From NCBI GenBank assembly GCA_030248225.1, contig JASANE010028202.1, forward strand, positions 1-64,000: a stretch of DNA of 64,000 nt. Reading direction: 5' to 3'. This DNA is from Trileptium ribeirensis. Lineage: Eukaryota > Nematoda > Enoplea > Enoplida > Thoracostomopsidae. The position numbers and the translations under genes were made by a program. Under the pieces are notes generated by a model. It had not been told where the DNA came from. It made no database searches and saw only the letters and a program-made list of their open reading frames with translations. Below are positions 1 through 12,380 of this stretch, in pieces. Positions within the stretch are counted from its first letter, which is position 1. The number at the start of each line of letters is the position of its first letter.

Positions 1-885
1 ATATCAAACTGGTAGGGGCAACAATATCCAACTGTAGGGGACACCAATATCAAACTAGAGGGGTTACCAATATGATACTGGATGCGGGCACCAGTATCAA
101 ACTGAAAGGGAGCCACAGTATCAAACTGGAGGGGGCACCAATATCAAATTAGAGGGGTACACCACTATCAATTTGGAGGGCGGCACCAATATCTAACTGG
201 AGGGGGCACTAATATCAAACTGGAGTGGGGCATCACTATCAAACTGGGGGGCACCAATAATAAACTAAAGGGGCACACAAATATCACACTCGATTGGGCA
301 CCAATATCAAACAGGAGGGGTACACCATTATCAAACTGGAGGAGGGCACCAATATTTAACTGAAGGGGTGCACTAATGTCAAATTGGAGGGGGCACCAAT
401 ATCAAACTGGAGGGGGATACCAATATCAAGCTGGAGAGGGGCACCAATATCAAACAGGAGGGGTACACTTCTATCAAACTGGAAGGGGCACCAATATCAA
501 TGTGAAGGGGCATCAATATCAAACTTGAAGGGGCACCAATATCAAACCGGAAGGGACACCAATATCAAACTACAGGATGGCACCAACATCAAACTGGAAG
601 AGGGCATCAATATCAAACTGGGGACCAATATCAAACTTTAGAGTGCATAAATATCAAACTGGAGGGGGCCGCCACTATCAAACTGGAGTGGAGCACCAAT
701 ATCAAACTGGAGGGGGACACCAATATCAAACTGCAGGGAGTGACAATATCAAGCTGGAGGGGGCACCAATATCAACCTGGAGAGCGACACCACTATCAAA
801 CTGGAGAGGGACACTAATATCAAACAGGAGGGGGGCATTAATATCAAACTGGAGGGGGACACCAATATTAAACTGGAGTAGAGTT
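1..885. repeat. Minisatellite, ~24-bp unit
   Basis: About 37 imperfect head-to-tail copies of a unit close to CACCAATATCAAACTGGAGG with a variable run of G. Variants swap 'caccaatatc' for 'cactatc' and change unit length by one or two bases. The array continues past the left edge of the window. The two reading frames that cross it (384-641 and 577-891) repeat SNWRG-like words only because most units are multiples of three, so they are not genes. Confidence 0.95.
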
Positions 886-899
886 TCGTAGAGTTATAT

Positions 900-1000
900 G
901 TACCAGTGTTACATATGACATGTCGTATGTAGGTAAAGACTGATTACGTACGACATGTCGAAGATGTAACATAGCTACATACGTCATGTCGTATGTGACA
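900..1000. repeat. Short palindromic repeat cluster
   Basis: Three spaced copies of a word near 'acgacatgtcgtatgt' follow the minisatellite. The core GACATGTC is self-complementary. No gene is visible here. Confidence 0.6.
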
Positions 1001-1089
1001 AAAATTTTCAAGCAGATGGGCGCATTATTCCGCGAAACAGCAATAAACACTGTTTACTAGATCATGCCATTCAATATTACAGAACTATA

Positions 1090-1311
1090 TTATGATGTAA
1101 ATATTAAACATTTGACATGCCGCCCAAGATTGTCCCAGCAGTTACGATCGCTTAATTTACGACTAGTAAAAGCTGGAAAGCCGCGGTAGTCCATAAAAAA
1201 TTTTCCGCCGCTAGCGGCCGCGAAAGCCGCTGATCGATAGTTACGGGTCGTCGTGAATATTAAGTATTGATCTATGCGTTGACTGTTATATCGCAAGTTA
1301 ACCAAGACCAA
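1090..1311 (-). pseudogene. FLYWCH-type zinc-finger relic
   Basis: The minus strand encodes a 73-residue frame with the spacing of a FLYWCH module: GGKFF, then a DYRGF core, an R/K-rich stretch, a Trp in NCWDN, and GRHVKC. The usual first Cys after the Trp is missing and only one such unit is present. FLYWCH modules occur in some animal proteins and in transposon-related proteins. The start codon is only the first Met of the frame and there are no neighbouring exons I can join, so I treat this as a relic. The local GC content (gctagcggccgcg) stands out from the AT-rich surroundings. Identification rests on motif spacing alone. Confidence 0.35.
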
Positions 1312-3566
1312 GTCACCGAAACTTTCTGATATGCATCAACGTTCAATGATGGACCTTATGCGACTTTCACGTTATGTCGCCAACGTTTGGAACCTATATA
1401 CACCATGCGGTGTCATGCACGTCGTTGACAACAAAGTGTCTTAGACACCCCGTGTTTTTAATATTTTTTTCAAAAGTAGCTAGCTACACGTATGACAACT
1501 TTTCGACAGTGTCAAGCACACCGTGTCTGCTTGCAGCTTTATTGACAGTGCGCGGCATTATTTAATCAGCTCCCATACATTCTAGATACAAAATCGAGCA
1601 TTTAGAAAAAAAACTACACAGCACAGTTGACTATTAAACAGCATTATCTAGTCTGTTACAGTTAATTTGCGCCAAACTGGTATCTAAGGGTATGTACGAC
1701 ACTGTAAAGAAAAATGTAATAGTTAGGAGTATGTCGTACACCTTCAGCAATTGATTTATAGTATGGGTGTCACCCTAAATGTGTAGATGGCAGGTCTCGA
1801 CTACAGGGGGACAAAAGTTCCAAGCGGTGGAGACATAACGTGAACGCCGCATTAACGCCGGCCGTTGCCCAACGCTAAACATAGTACAGTCTAGCTATAG
1901 TCTGCCCATATGGAGGATTCAGCACCTGTCATTGCCTTGCACACTGTGGAAAACCTTCAAACACAAACCGTGCAAATTTCGAACAAATGCTGAAGTAGCT
2001 ATACGAAAATTATATTCATACTGTAGTAAAACAACCTTTATGCCAGTTAGCCATCGGCCGGCCGTTAGCCAAAGCTAGTGTGAACACGCATTTCGTATAT
2101 ATTATACATTTGAAAACTACGCCATATTTCCTTTGGAAACTTACTTTCATGGAGCCAACCATTCACAACGTTTGTTGCTGGGTAAGCCAGTCGCTCGAAT
2201 CAATATTATGAAATGCACGGAGCCCTAACGGTTACATTTTAACCTGTTAAATGAACAGCACATGAGATGCACGGCGGCGTCAGTCCTGGAAGTAGTAAAT
2301 TTTTGTCGAAGTTTACCAGAAACTGAAAAAATTTTCCCTATTTCTGGAGACTTTGTAAAAATTTTTTTGCTTAATCCATGAATCTTTGCCTACTTTTGGA
2401 GTACGCGGAAGAATAGTGAGGCGTAGTGCGGAACTTTCAAGAGGGGGAAGATATATTTTTGGAGGGTCCGACCCTTTGGGGCAGATGACTTAAAATCTAA
2501 TATGACCGGAAAACATCATGTTTATAACTAAGATAATTAGTCAATTCAAATGGGAGCGTTATCGACAGACATACCTAGTCGTTGGAATACCATTGGCCTT
2601 AAAAATACTATTAAATAGGAGTAACCACACCAGTCACCAATAAATTGCTATTAATATTGTTAAAGCCACCTTAGTAACAGCAATCATTACTTAATTATAT
2701 ATATATAGCTTGTATTGCCTGTGGAAATAGGCTCTATTCAACAATATTATAAGTTACTTAGTGAGCGGGTAAAACTGGATTGGACATCCCTGTGCGACAG
2801 GCCGAATGAAACTTTTTTTTCAGAGCTCTGAGGCTGCAAGAATATCGAGACTTCGCCACTTAACTTGACCATCGCCGATAAGTAAATTTTAATGGAATAG
2901 TTTACGAGAATTATCACAGTTAATGTTTAGTACCCGGGTCACGCTCCCAGGTAATAATGCACAACCCGATGCCCACGATTAAAACATATTTAGAAAAATG
3001 ATTTTAATTTATATCCATTGCAGTCGCCGCCTATTAAGGAACGCAAAGTAGATAATTCAAATAGAAATTTTGAAACTTTTTGGGAACGTACATAGACAGG
3101 GAACGCATCATTTGTAGGGCTTGCAACATTGTGGACAGTAAAATTTTCGTGAAAAAATTACAGGTAAACTCAAAGCAAGGAAACAATATATAAAATTATG
3201 TCGAATCAAATGAAACGTCAGAGTAATAGATTTGCTTCCTAGTAGAAAGCCATGTGTTATAATTAATCTCTTGTTTTAACGATAACAAAACGCTTGTAAA
3301 AATAAGAACAAAATAAAACAAGTTTGAATTAGGTAATTCGCCAACTAAGGCAAAGCTTACACTATTCCAATGAAATCGAAATGGCATCGGCCAAATTATA
3401 AATGTTCTATAATTACACTTGTCGCCCTTTTTTACATGAATATATATACCATGCATCCATAAAAGTGAGCTGTTTGATGAAAATTTATTCAAACTGTATA
3501 TGTAGTTAGTCATCGTACACAATAAAAACAGGTATATATAACGGTAACACTTCGATCTAAAATCCA

Positions 3567-3692
3567 TTATAAATTCAGATTATCAACCAACCTGAAACAA
3601 GTTCAATGCGATAACATTCGGAAAAACATTATAAACTCAGATTATCGATCAACGTGCAACATGTTCAATGCTATAATATCCGGAAAAAGTTC
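3567..3692. repeat. ~62-bp tandem duplication
   Basis: Two adjacent copies share 'ataaaytcagattatc', 'gttcaatg' and 'ataay..ccggaaaaa' in the same order, with about ten differences. The duplication is therefore not recent. Confidence 0.75.
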
Positions 3693-5019
3693 TCGAAACT
3701 TATCTGTTGTTAAAGTTTTTGATAACTAAAGTGGAAGTACGCAGCATATATATTTTTAATACACAAGATTCAAATGAAGGCTAGGTTTCTATTTTGATCA
3801 CCAAGAATTCTAACTTGAACACAAGACTCCTCCTAATAAGAGCAATAGCGAAAATCTATTATATATACAGCAAAACGATAAAAATAGTCATACTGTATTT
3901 CTGAACAGTCGCGCAGAGCTGAGGCAAATGGTATTAAAATTTTTGCTGTATCTTTTCAAAATTAGCAAATTTCGGGCTGCGGGGAATTCTAGGACAAAAC
4001 CCGTTTGTTTTGGCATTCCTAGTATACATATATAGTCAATTTCAATGTTATTTTTGATAGCTTCGTGTCAATATTGTGTCATTTTTAAAATATTTGTGCT
4101 GAATAGTGCGACCAAGTTCTCATTCCATAACAAATTGGCTATGATACAGCCGCCTACGACGTACGTAATACATACAAGCCGTAACGATTACAAAGTGCTG
4201 TAAATCATGTATTCCGAACTGCTTTGAATAACGACAGAGTAGCTATGATCGGACCATTCCAGGGGAATGGAAATTGTCGAAAGCTGGAAATATTGCCTGA
4301 CATAGAGTCGTAGGTTGGTATTGAATGCTGCGGGTTGATTTTGCGTTCCAGGAATATGGCTCGAGCCAAGTAGTGCAAAGACATTACTGGCGTAGCACAT
4401 GGTTATGACACCGCTTGCGACGTACCGCGGACGTTTAACTCAGCCAGCCTAAAGATTGTCATATTATTCAGTGAGTTTAATATCATCGGTATCGGATCTT
4501 CGTATGTAATATCTCACCTTGCCGTCCAACCTTAAGATTCACTGTTTGCTTAGCTTTGTGTTCCAGGCAATATGGAAAATAGGCTTCCCCTGAACGTTAA
4601 AAATTTTACATGTGTCAGTTTGCTGCAAGTTAATTTACAACAAAGAGCGAACTAGGTTGACGAATCTGTACGTCTGATACGGAAACACTCAGACCACGTT
4701 TGTTATGTTCACTCCAATAGTGGTTCATTCGCTATCTCTAACTGTAAGCTCATTGTTGGTAAGATAAGTTTCTTTTTTAGCAAGTAAAATTTCAAGATCA
4801 CTGCTAAATTTTGCTAAAATTGTCGCTTGTAGTACCTTAGAACATGTTTTCTACCGTAGTTTAGACAGTAGTAATCCGACTCACTAAAAAGTCGTTCACA
4901 GCTCACCGTGGGCGATGGCAAATCAAATATTTCAAAATTTCATAAACAAATTTAGTGTACAGTTGGCATCGTTAAACGAATATTTCCGAAAAAAATCCCA
5001 CCTGGGTAGAGATCCCGAT

Positions 5020-5060
5020 GAAAAAATTTTGATCCTCACCCCATCCCCATGACAATCCTG
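5020..5060 (-). mobile_element. Truncated hAT-like terminus
   Basis: The word ccccatccccatgacaatcctg matches the right end of the element at 16178-16963. Reverse-complemented it begins CAGGATTGTCATGGGGATGG. No partner end is visible upstream, so this is a truncated copy. Confidence 0.45.
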
Positions 5061-6934
5061 TAAAAATCCCATTTATTTTCTCGTTTGATACTGCTACGGT
5101 CACCCCTATCTTTGAAATTAATCATTATACCCAGCAGCCATTCAGCTAAAACCGAAGGATTCTAAATCTGAGGTCTTGACGGAGTATCAATTTGCAGTAG
5201 CACAGATCACATTTCCAAAACATGTATATTATTAAGGCATAACTAGTGACACAGTACTGCTTTCAGCAAAAGGCACAACTTTTTGCACCGTAACTGCACA
5301 ATCTGCTGAACGTTACAAAATAGAGCAGCGGTCGTCCTTGTTTCATGTCCCTTTTGTACAATAAAAAATTGTGCTTCCTCAAATTGAACCAAAAAGGTTG
5401 GTAATAAAATATGTAGAATTAAAATTCAAAAGCTCTGGCATAATAATTTTAGAAACCCAACCAACCTATGTAAACTGTATTTTCTGTTATATAGTAAGGT
5501 ATAGCTAGTTAAATACAAAACGCATTGTATATATTTCTGTCTCAAAATTGTTCAACAAATGGAAGCAGTATATATATATATAGTACATAAATTGCTTTTT
5601 TCCAACGCATTAGATCAAATTAATAATACTCAAGTAAGATACCCATACAGTACGAGAATGAAAGCGTTGAAAAACTGCAAAACATTACCAACATTTTTCA
5701 GCCAATAACTTCCTAAAGTTAGTTTAAACCGAAATATAACAAATGTATATATACATTAAGCCACAACACATAACTTAAGTCCTCGAAACTGAAACTATGT
5801 TGTTTTATTAAACAATATATACCATTTGAAAGATTTGTATCCCTCGACGTAGCAAACTCACGTAAACTAATCAACAATATTTCAGTGGTTTAATGTTAAC
5901 TGCTTTGCGAGACACGTATAGGCTCGTTTACACACCACATGGAAAAAAAAGTTAAAACAAGTTAAAACAAAGAACACTCTCCATGTTTACGAAGCCTGAA
6001 TGTCCATTCACCACGCAAACAGCCGACCTGCTGTCGGCTCAACATGTCGACGGGTACGAGCCCCGTTAGCAGAGACGTAGGTGACCATCCACACAAAACG
6101 AATAAACACATCCACAATCGTACTCATGTGTGATTTTGCGGCATTCACGATATAAACTGTCTTGTGATTAGACACTTTCATCCAGTTGCAACCAGACTAA
6201 TATACCTATTGCAAAGTATAACGCGATGTCAATCAGATATATAAATTACTAGACAAGCTAAACGGTATACTATTGTAAAACAAATTGCAAAACTTGCTCT
6301 TAATTTACGGTTTCCTTATTGTGAATAAAAATCGTCATAGATGTTGTTAATCTAGTGTCTACACTGTTACGACATTATCAATCAAAACGCTTTAAAAACA
6401 AGAAAATATTGTAATGCACCAATAGAAACCATTGCTCCGGCGGGAACCTGACCGTGAAAATCTTATAAGATACTCTCTATACGACAAAGAGGTTATAATA
6501 GTGGGCCCAAATCGTAGTAAGCTCATACCGATTACATTTTGCACGCTGTACTAACGTTATCCATAGCAACTGAAGTTCGAAATCGCGAATATATATACTT
6601 ATATCGTAATTCCAACAAGAGCGCTCAATTCAAAATTTGTACATTTATGTGAGCAATGTTTTGTTGCTGCTTTTATGCCACCCGGTAGCAGCAGTGCTTA
6701 ACACGGCAAAAAGTTTGCCGTACTAATGGCAATGCTGCATTTGGTTCAAAATATAATGTATACATATAACAATTTCAACACCGAAACAGTTTCTTAAATT
6801 CGTGAACCAAATATACATGTTTCGCATGTATTGTAACCGTGCTCAACGCGAAAACAATACGCACTAGCTTGAAGCTAACTTTATAAAGCTGACGTGTAGT
6901 GCGCTCGTCCACGGATATAAAACCTAGGCTTCAA

Positions 6935-8017
6935 TTAAACTTTTAGAATCATTTTACCGATATTTTTTCCGTTCATCATATCGACAAAAGCCACACCCGT
7001 ATTTTCTAATCCTTCCACCACTGTCTCTTTGACCTTGAGTCGACCCTCGGCAACCCATTGACTCAACTGAGCTAGAGCGGCCGAAAACTTTTCCTGGTAG
7101 TTTAGTACTAAAAATCGATCCATCGTAATTCTGTTCTCTATACGCTTCGCTTCCGCATCATGTGCCAACGGGGCGGGGTATTCAGCCGTTTTGTTGTACT
7201 GTGATATTTGCCCGCACAGTACCACATTGGAGTCGGGCTTCATATGACACACAACTGCGTCAGTAATACTACCACCAACGTTATCGAAATAGATGTCGAT
7301 CCCATCTGGACAAACTTCAGCTAACGCTTCCCTGATATCTGGCGTGGTTTTATAGCAAATCGCAGCGTCGTAGTCGAATTCTTTAAGTAGCGTTAGGCAC
7401 TTCTGACTATTACCAGCAATACCAACTACTCTTTCAGCACCAAGCCGCTTAAGTATTTGGCCAGCCAAGGACCCCACTGCGCCCGCGGCACCACTAACAA
7501 CGCAAGTTTGTTTAGCTCCTGGCTTGACCCCTGATCTTTCCTGCACACCAATCAAGGCAGTGAGACCAATCAGTCCCAAGCAACTAATAGCCAAGGTGGG
7601 CTTAGCCGCCATCAAGGGATTGTCCAGCTTTGTCAGCTTGGAAATCGCGTCTTTACCAGAACAAATCCAAAACCGAGCCCAAGGAAATCCACTACTAACA
7701 CCAATTAGGTCACCTGGCTTTACATTTTGTGTATCAGGATGCACCGAAATAACCTGACCAATACCTCCTAAACCGACCACAGTTTCGTCAATCTGCCATG
7801 TTGGAAGGTAATCAAAACCGCTCGGATCATTCATGCAACACCGGAGCGCTGGATCAACCGAAATGTAAAGCGATTTTATTAGCAGCTGAGGACCGGAATC
7901 AGGGCTAGAATCTAGACTCGGAAACGGACATTCAGCATATTTAAAGTGATCGTACGTAGGTGAGGCAAATCCAGGCCGCCCAGCAAGTACAACGTGAAAA
8001 TTAGGCTCGGCTGACAT
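6935..8017 (-). CDS. PTGR2: Prostaglandin reductase 2 (15-oxoprostaglandin 13-reductase)
   Basis: A 360-residue zinc-independent medium-chain reductase, usual family length about 350. PTGR2 uses NADPH to reduce the 13,14 double bond of 15-keto prostaglandins in the cytosol. The frame is complete. YISVDPALR (51-59) is the N-terminal family motif, VSGAAGAVGSLAGQ (174-187) is the Rossmann nucleotide loop, YFDNVGG (243-249) is the core motif, and ILCGQ-type LCGQISQYNK (267-276) and FLVLNYQEKF (302-311) are diagnostic of PTGR2 rather than PTGR1. GLENTGVAFVDMMNGKNIGK (336-355) closes the domain. The first Met is chosen because it matches the family N-terminus and has G at -3. The gene has no intron, although EB1 nearby has six, so it is either naturally intronless or an old intact retrocopy. 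I see no AATAAA close downstream. No neighbour shares its pathway. Confidence 0.94.
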   Translation of the reverse strand: MSAEPNFHVVLAGRPGFASPTYDHFKYAECPFPSLDSSPDSGPQLLIKSLYISVDPALRCCMNDPSGFDYLPTWQIDETVVGLGGIGQVISVHPDTQNVKPGDLIGVSSGFPWARFWICSGKDAISKLTKLDNPLMAAKPTLAISCLGLIGLTALIGVQERSGVKPGAKQTCVVSGAAGAVGSLAGQILKRLGAERVVGIAGNSQKCLTLLKEFDYDAAICYKTTPDIREALAEVCPDGIDIYFDNVGGSITDAVVCHMKPDSNVVLCGQISQYNKTAEYPAPLAHDAEAKRIENRITMDRFLVLNYQEKFSAALAQLSQWVAEGRLKVKETVVEGLENTGVAFVDMMNGKNIGKMILKV

Positions 8018-8719
8018 GACTGTATCTGTTACTCGCAGAACAGATAATAAATAATGGTTGCTACAATATAAAGTAAATCGATTAATTTATAAACGCAATA
8101 TATACTTTTTACTGGATCACATTATTACAACTAGTATCTTGAAAGCGAGTGTGAAACGTTGAAAGCCTGTGCGCTGTGAGCGTTATATGTATAGATCATT
8201 ATTATTAGCATTGTTTAGACTGAGATTGTAACAATGAGACTGTATACAGAAAATCGGACTGGTCGACCCATATATCGTTTTAAAGACTGCTTATAGGGGA
8301 TAACAAAGTCAAGTTTGTCCGTAGACAGTCATATTGTAGCATTCAACGAATAGACAAACCTATCCGGATGACTCTGAACCCTAAAGAGCGAATGTAAACA
8401 GTGTCCAGCCATCAGAAAACAAACTATATTCAGAAAATCCGTTTCGGCCAAAACCTTTCGAAACCTCCGAAATTGGATTTTATTTAGTTACGCTGAGCCT
8501 TATATAACAAAACGACCGTAGTCAGCATTCCAGAAAACATGTATAGACTACCTGAAACGCATTTGCATTTGAAAAGTTTAACTTTCCCAAAAATGACTAC
8601 AGGCTACATTTTGTAAATCGGGTTCGTACAACCTAAAACCGTAGAAATTCCGGAGAATGTAAGATATAGCCATGCTGGATTCTAAATATAGCAAAACCAT
8701 CACATACAACTTTACTTTT
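8018..8719. other. Upstream region of PTGR2, nothing recognised
   Basis: AT-rich, with no supported frame on either strand and no clear TATA or CpG-rich block. It should contain the PTGR2 promoter, but I cannot point to an element. Confidence 0.4.
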
Positions 8720-9537
8720 TAGCACAGACTCGTTCTGACGTGAAAAAAATGTAGAAATTTCAAAAAATTAATATTTTTTGGCAAACAGTTTTACGACCTA
8801 GATTCAGGCACACAGCATACCAGAGAGTGGTCCTACAGAAAATAAGGTCAAGCAAAACTGTTAAATCTCAAACGAGGTTATTCCAATTAATGGTCGGTCT
8901 TCATCATTTCTCGATATGATGTACGAAGAACAGACTCGTTCTGACGTGAAAACATGTAGAAATTTCAAAAAATTAATATTTTTTGGCAAACAGTTTTACG
9001 ACCTAGATTCAGGCACACAGCATACCAGAGAGTGGTCCTACAGAAAATAAGGTCAAGCAAAACTGTAAATCTCAAACGAGGTTATTCCAATTAATGGTCT
9101 TCATTTCTCGATATGATGTACGAAGAACAGACTCGTTCTGACGTGAAAACATGTAGAAATTTCAAAAAATTAATATTTTTTGGCAAACAGTTTTACGACC
9201 TAGATTCATGCACACAGCATACTACAGAGAGTGGTCCTACAGAAAATAAGGTCAAGCAAAACTGTTAAATCTCAAACGAGGTTATTCCAATTAATGGTCG
9301 GTCTTCATTTCTCGATAATGATGTACGAAGAACAGACTCGTTCTGACGTGAAAACATGTAGAAATTTCAAAAAATTAATATTTTTTGGCAAACAGTTTTA
9401 CGACCTAGATTCATGCACACAGCATACTACAGAGAGTGGTCCTACAGAAAATAAGGTCAAGCAAAACTGTTAAATCTCAAACGAGGTTATTCCAATTAAT
9501 GGTCGGTCTTCATTTCTCGATAATGATGTACGAAGAT
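8720..9537. repeat. ~205-bp tandem array, four copies
   Basis: Copies start at the word 'cagactcgttctgacgtg' at 8725, 8931, 9128 and 9333, giving periods of 206, 197 and 205. Copies are nearly identical; differences are small indels such as 'aaaaaaatg' versus 'aaacatg' and 'catcatttc' versus 'catttc'. The last copy breaks off at 9537. Frames crossing it (for example 9231-9473) repeat with the unit and are not genes. Confidence 0.95.
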
Positions 9538-9919
9538 ACGGTTTGCGCAAAAGAGGTAAACATTTATCAAAGAAACTTTAAAAAACATATTTTTGGACAT
9601 TTTAAAATTTTTAGCAGTTTTTTCCATCACCATTATCGAAAATTCCACTCTCTTCGGTTGTATCATACAATAGGGAAAATTATAGTAGTATCTATCAAAT
9701 GCGGGTAAAACGGACCCATCTTGGCATAATCTATGGTTGTTATTATGTGTAATCACCTGCAACGGCTTTGTTTTTTTTATAATAGTGGTCTGATTATACT
9801 TAAGGAACAGCACCATCGTATTCTGCGTGTCACAACACCCCAATGCCTTCTCTACATGCGCAAAAACAACACATTGCAAGACAAACTATAGGTGACGACA
9901 GACCGAATTCTGTCGGTAA

Positions 9920-10102
9920 ATGGATTCGTTGCAGGAGGCTCACGGAGAAGGAGATCTCAATGGAGATTATTTTATTTTAGTAGAATTTCCACTCCGCCGC
10001 GAAGATAATTTAGCACCAACTGAAGGCGTAATCATAACCCCCGATTTAAGGTTAGCCTATGTTTTGACGTTTAGTTATACAGCTGACATTGACAAAGGCT
10101 AA
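9920..10102 (+). CDS. Possible short exon or small ORF, unidentified
   Basis: A 60-codon frame begins with ATG directly after an in-frame TAA. Its first ~44 residues (MDSLQEAHGEGDLNGDYF..., then EFPLRREDNLAPTEGVIITP) look protein-like, and a possible splice donor lies at AAG|GTTAGC near 10049-10054. The codons after that point look less coding. No downstream plus-strand exon can be joined with confidence, because the next 1.5 kb is a tandem array and then a transposon relic. It could be a first exon or chance. Confidence 0.22.
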   Translation: MDSLQEAHGEGDLNGDYFILVEFPLRREDNLAPTEGVIITPDLRLAYVLTFSYTADIDKG

Positions 10103-10569
10103 TGGCAATAAACATAAGAATTAACCTTTCTAGCATCTTTTTTTATAAATATAAAATCAAGGCCCAATAATAGTCTCAATCTGTGCACACACGTACGTAT
10201 CCTACAATTTAGTTTTCATGCAATGTCGGAAATGTAGAACATGTTCCATGCTTCAATTAAACATTATAGTTTATATAAAATATATGGAAGCTGCGACGGA
10301 GAAGGGAAATGAAATACCAAATGAACCTTCTGTGAAACAAAAACACGTTTCAGTCATACATTCAAGAAAGAAACTTGCATACGTATATATATGTACATTG
10401 AAAATTGAACAAATATTCTACTTCTAAATGATATCCACAATTTAACAATCGATATAAGGTACGCTTTATAAAATATTCGGTATAACGCGCAACAATGCGA
10501 TAACCAGCACAAAAATTATCATTGAAGGTTTGAGCGAAAACAAATTTTCTAACAGTGTCAAACAAGAAA

Positions 10570-12119
10570 ATTTTTCGTAGTCTAAATTTTGAATATTTAT
10601 TTATTTCGGCTATTTTTAGCCTTTGGCTCATTAGCTTGAAAAGGTTCCTCTCACAATGTACAATAAATAGTACTGTCAAAGGTGGGTAAGAGCTCCGTTT
10701 TGTTGTTTAACAGCTCAAAGAGGAGTGCTATAACGTAAATTTTGAATATTTTTTGTTTATTTCGGTTATTTTTAGCCTTTGGCTCATTAGCTTGAAAAGG
10801 CTCCTCTCAAAATGTACAATAAATAGTACTGTCAAAGGTGGGTAAGAGCTCCGTTTTGTTGTTTAACAGCTCAAAGAGGAGTGCTATAACGTAAATTTTG
10901 AATATTTATTTATTTCGGTTATTTTTAGCCTTTGGCTCATTAGCTTGAAAAGGCTCCTCTCACAATGTACAATAAATAGTACTGTCAAAGGTGGGTAAGA
11001 GCTGCGTTTTGTTGTTTAACAGCTCAAAGAGGAGTGCTATAACGTAAATTTTGAATACTTATTATTTTTCGGTTATTTTTGGCCTTTGGCTCATTAGCTT
11101 GAAAAGGCTCCTCTCACAATGTACAATAAATAGTACTGTCAAAGGTGGGTAAGAGCTCCGTTTTGTTGTTTAACAGCTCAAAGAGGAGTGCTATAACGTA
11201 AATTTTGAATATTTATTTATTTCGGCTATTTTTAGCCTTTGGCTCATTAGCTTGAAAAGGCTCCTCTGACAATGTACAATAAATAGTACTGTCAAAGGTG
11301 GGTAAGAGCTCCGTTTTGTTGTTTAACAGCTCAAAGAGGAGTGCTATAACGTAAATTTTGAATACTTATTATTTTTCGGTTATTTTTAGCCTTTGGCTCA
11401 TTAGCTTGAAAAGGCTCCTCTCACAATGTACAATAAATAGTACTGTCAAAGGTGGGTAAGAGCTCCGTTTTGTTGTTTAACAGCTCAAAGAGGAGTGCTA
11501 TAACGTAAATTTTGAATACTTATTATTTTTCGGTTATTTTTAGCCTTTGGCTCATTAGCTTGAAAAGGCTCCTCTCACAATGTACAATAAATAGTACTGT
11601 CAAAGGTGGGTAAGAGCTCCGTTTTGTTGTTTAACAGCTCAAAGAGGAGTGCTATAACGTAAATTTTGAATATTTATTTATTTCGGATATTTTTAGCCTT
11701 TGGCTCATTAGCTTGAAAAGGCTCCTCTCACAATGTACAATAAATAGTACTGTCAAAGGTGGGTAAGAGCTCCGTTTTGTTGTTTAACAGCTCAAAGAGG
11801 AGTGCTATAACGTAAATTTTGAATACTTATTATTTTTCGGTTATTTTTAGCCTTTGGCTCATTAGCTTGAAAAGGCTCCTCTCACAATGTACAATAAATA
11901 GTACTGTCAAAGGTGGGTAAGAGCTCCGTTTTGTTGTTTAACAGCTCAAAGAGGAGTGCTATAACGTAAATTTTGAATATTTATTTATTTCGGCTATTTT
12001 TAGCCTTTGGCTCATTAGCTTGAAAAGGCTCCTCTCACAATGTACAATAAATAGTACTGTCAAAGGTGGGTAAGAGCTCCGTTTTGTTATTTAACAGCTC
12101 AAAGAGGAGTGCTATAACG
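10570..12119. repeat. ~154-bp satellite-like array, ten copies
   Basis: The word 'ggtgggtaagagct' recurs at 10681, 10837, 10990, 11144, 11297, 11451, 11605, 11758, 11912 and 12065, so the period is 153-156 bp. Copies are almost identical. Two subtypes differ at one spot: 'atttatttatttcgg' (type A) and 'acttattatttttcgg' (type B). Their order is A, A-like, A, B, A, B, B, A, B, A. Each unit contains an inverted repeat, AGCCTTT...AAAGGCT, around 'ggctcattagcttga'. Left and right edges are sharp. Confidence 0.97.
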
Positions 12120-12380
12120 CTTAATATGTCGGTGGACCCTTCAATATCTGTCGGTTTTGTTAAAATGTTGGCACAAAACCACTGAAGCTGAACAAACACA
12201 AAATTATTGATTGCGCAGCGAGTAAGCATTTATTTGTATGTGCACTGATAAATTTTACCGTGTCCGTGCGACTTTTTATTTCGCATATATATCTCAAGAT
12301 TGAACAATAGATTTTCTTAAGCGGGCTTTTGCATATGATAGGTTATAGTATGACCCGTCAACCCATATGAATTTCATCTA

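Larger units (their letters stand above)
1312..6934. other. Intergenic, no supported gene
   Basis: AT-rich sequence with scattered short frames, none of which I recognise. Two local features are visible: a tandem duplication at 3567-3692, and a hAT-like terminus near 5020-5060. The rest shows poly-A/T runs and simple TA repeats, with no convincing exon. Confidence 0.6.

Noticed and set aside
384..891. Two plus-strand frames of 85 and 104 codons
   Set aside because: They lie wholly in the ~24-bp minisatellite and their peptides repeat with the unit.
1909..1995. A 27-residue ORF starting MEDSAPVIALHTVENLQ
   Set aside because: Protein-like, but too short, with no good donor and no neighbouring exon.
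3196..3567. A 123-codon minus-strand frame
   Set aside because: Rich in Tyr, Ile, Asn and Phe as expected by chance in AT-rich DNA; no motif, no splice context.
4188..4400. A 70-codon minus-strand frame with fairly protein-like composition
   Set aside because: The opposite strand is equally open over 42 codons, and no homology or partner exon was found.
9496..9879. A 127-codon minus-strand frame
   Set aside because: It partly overlaps the ~205-bp array and has no recognisable domain.
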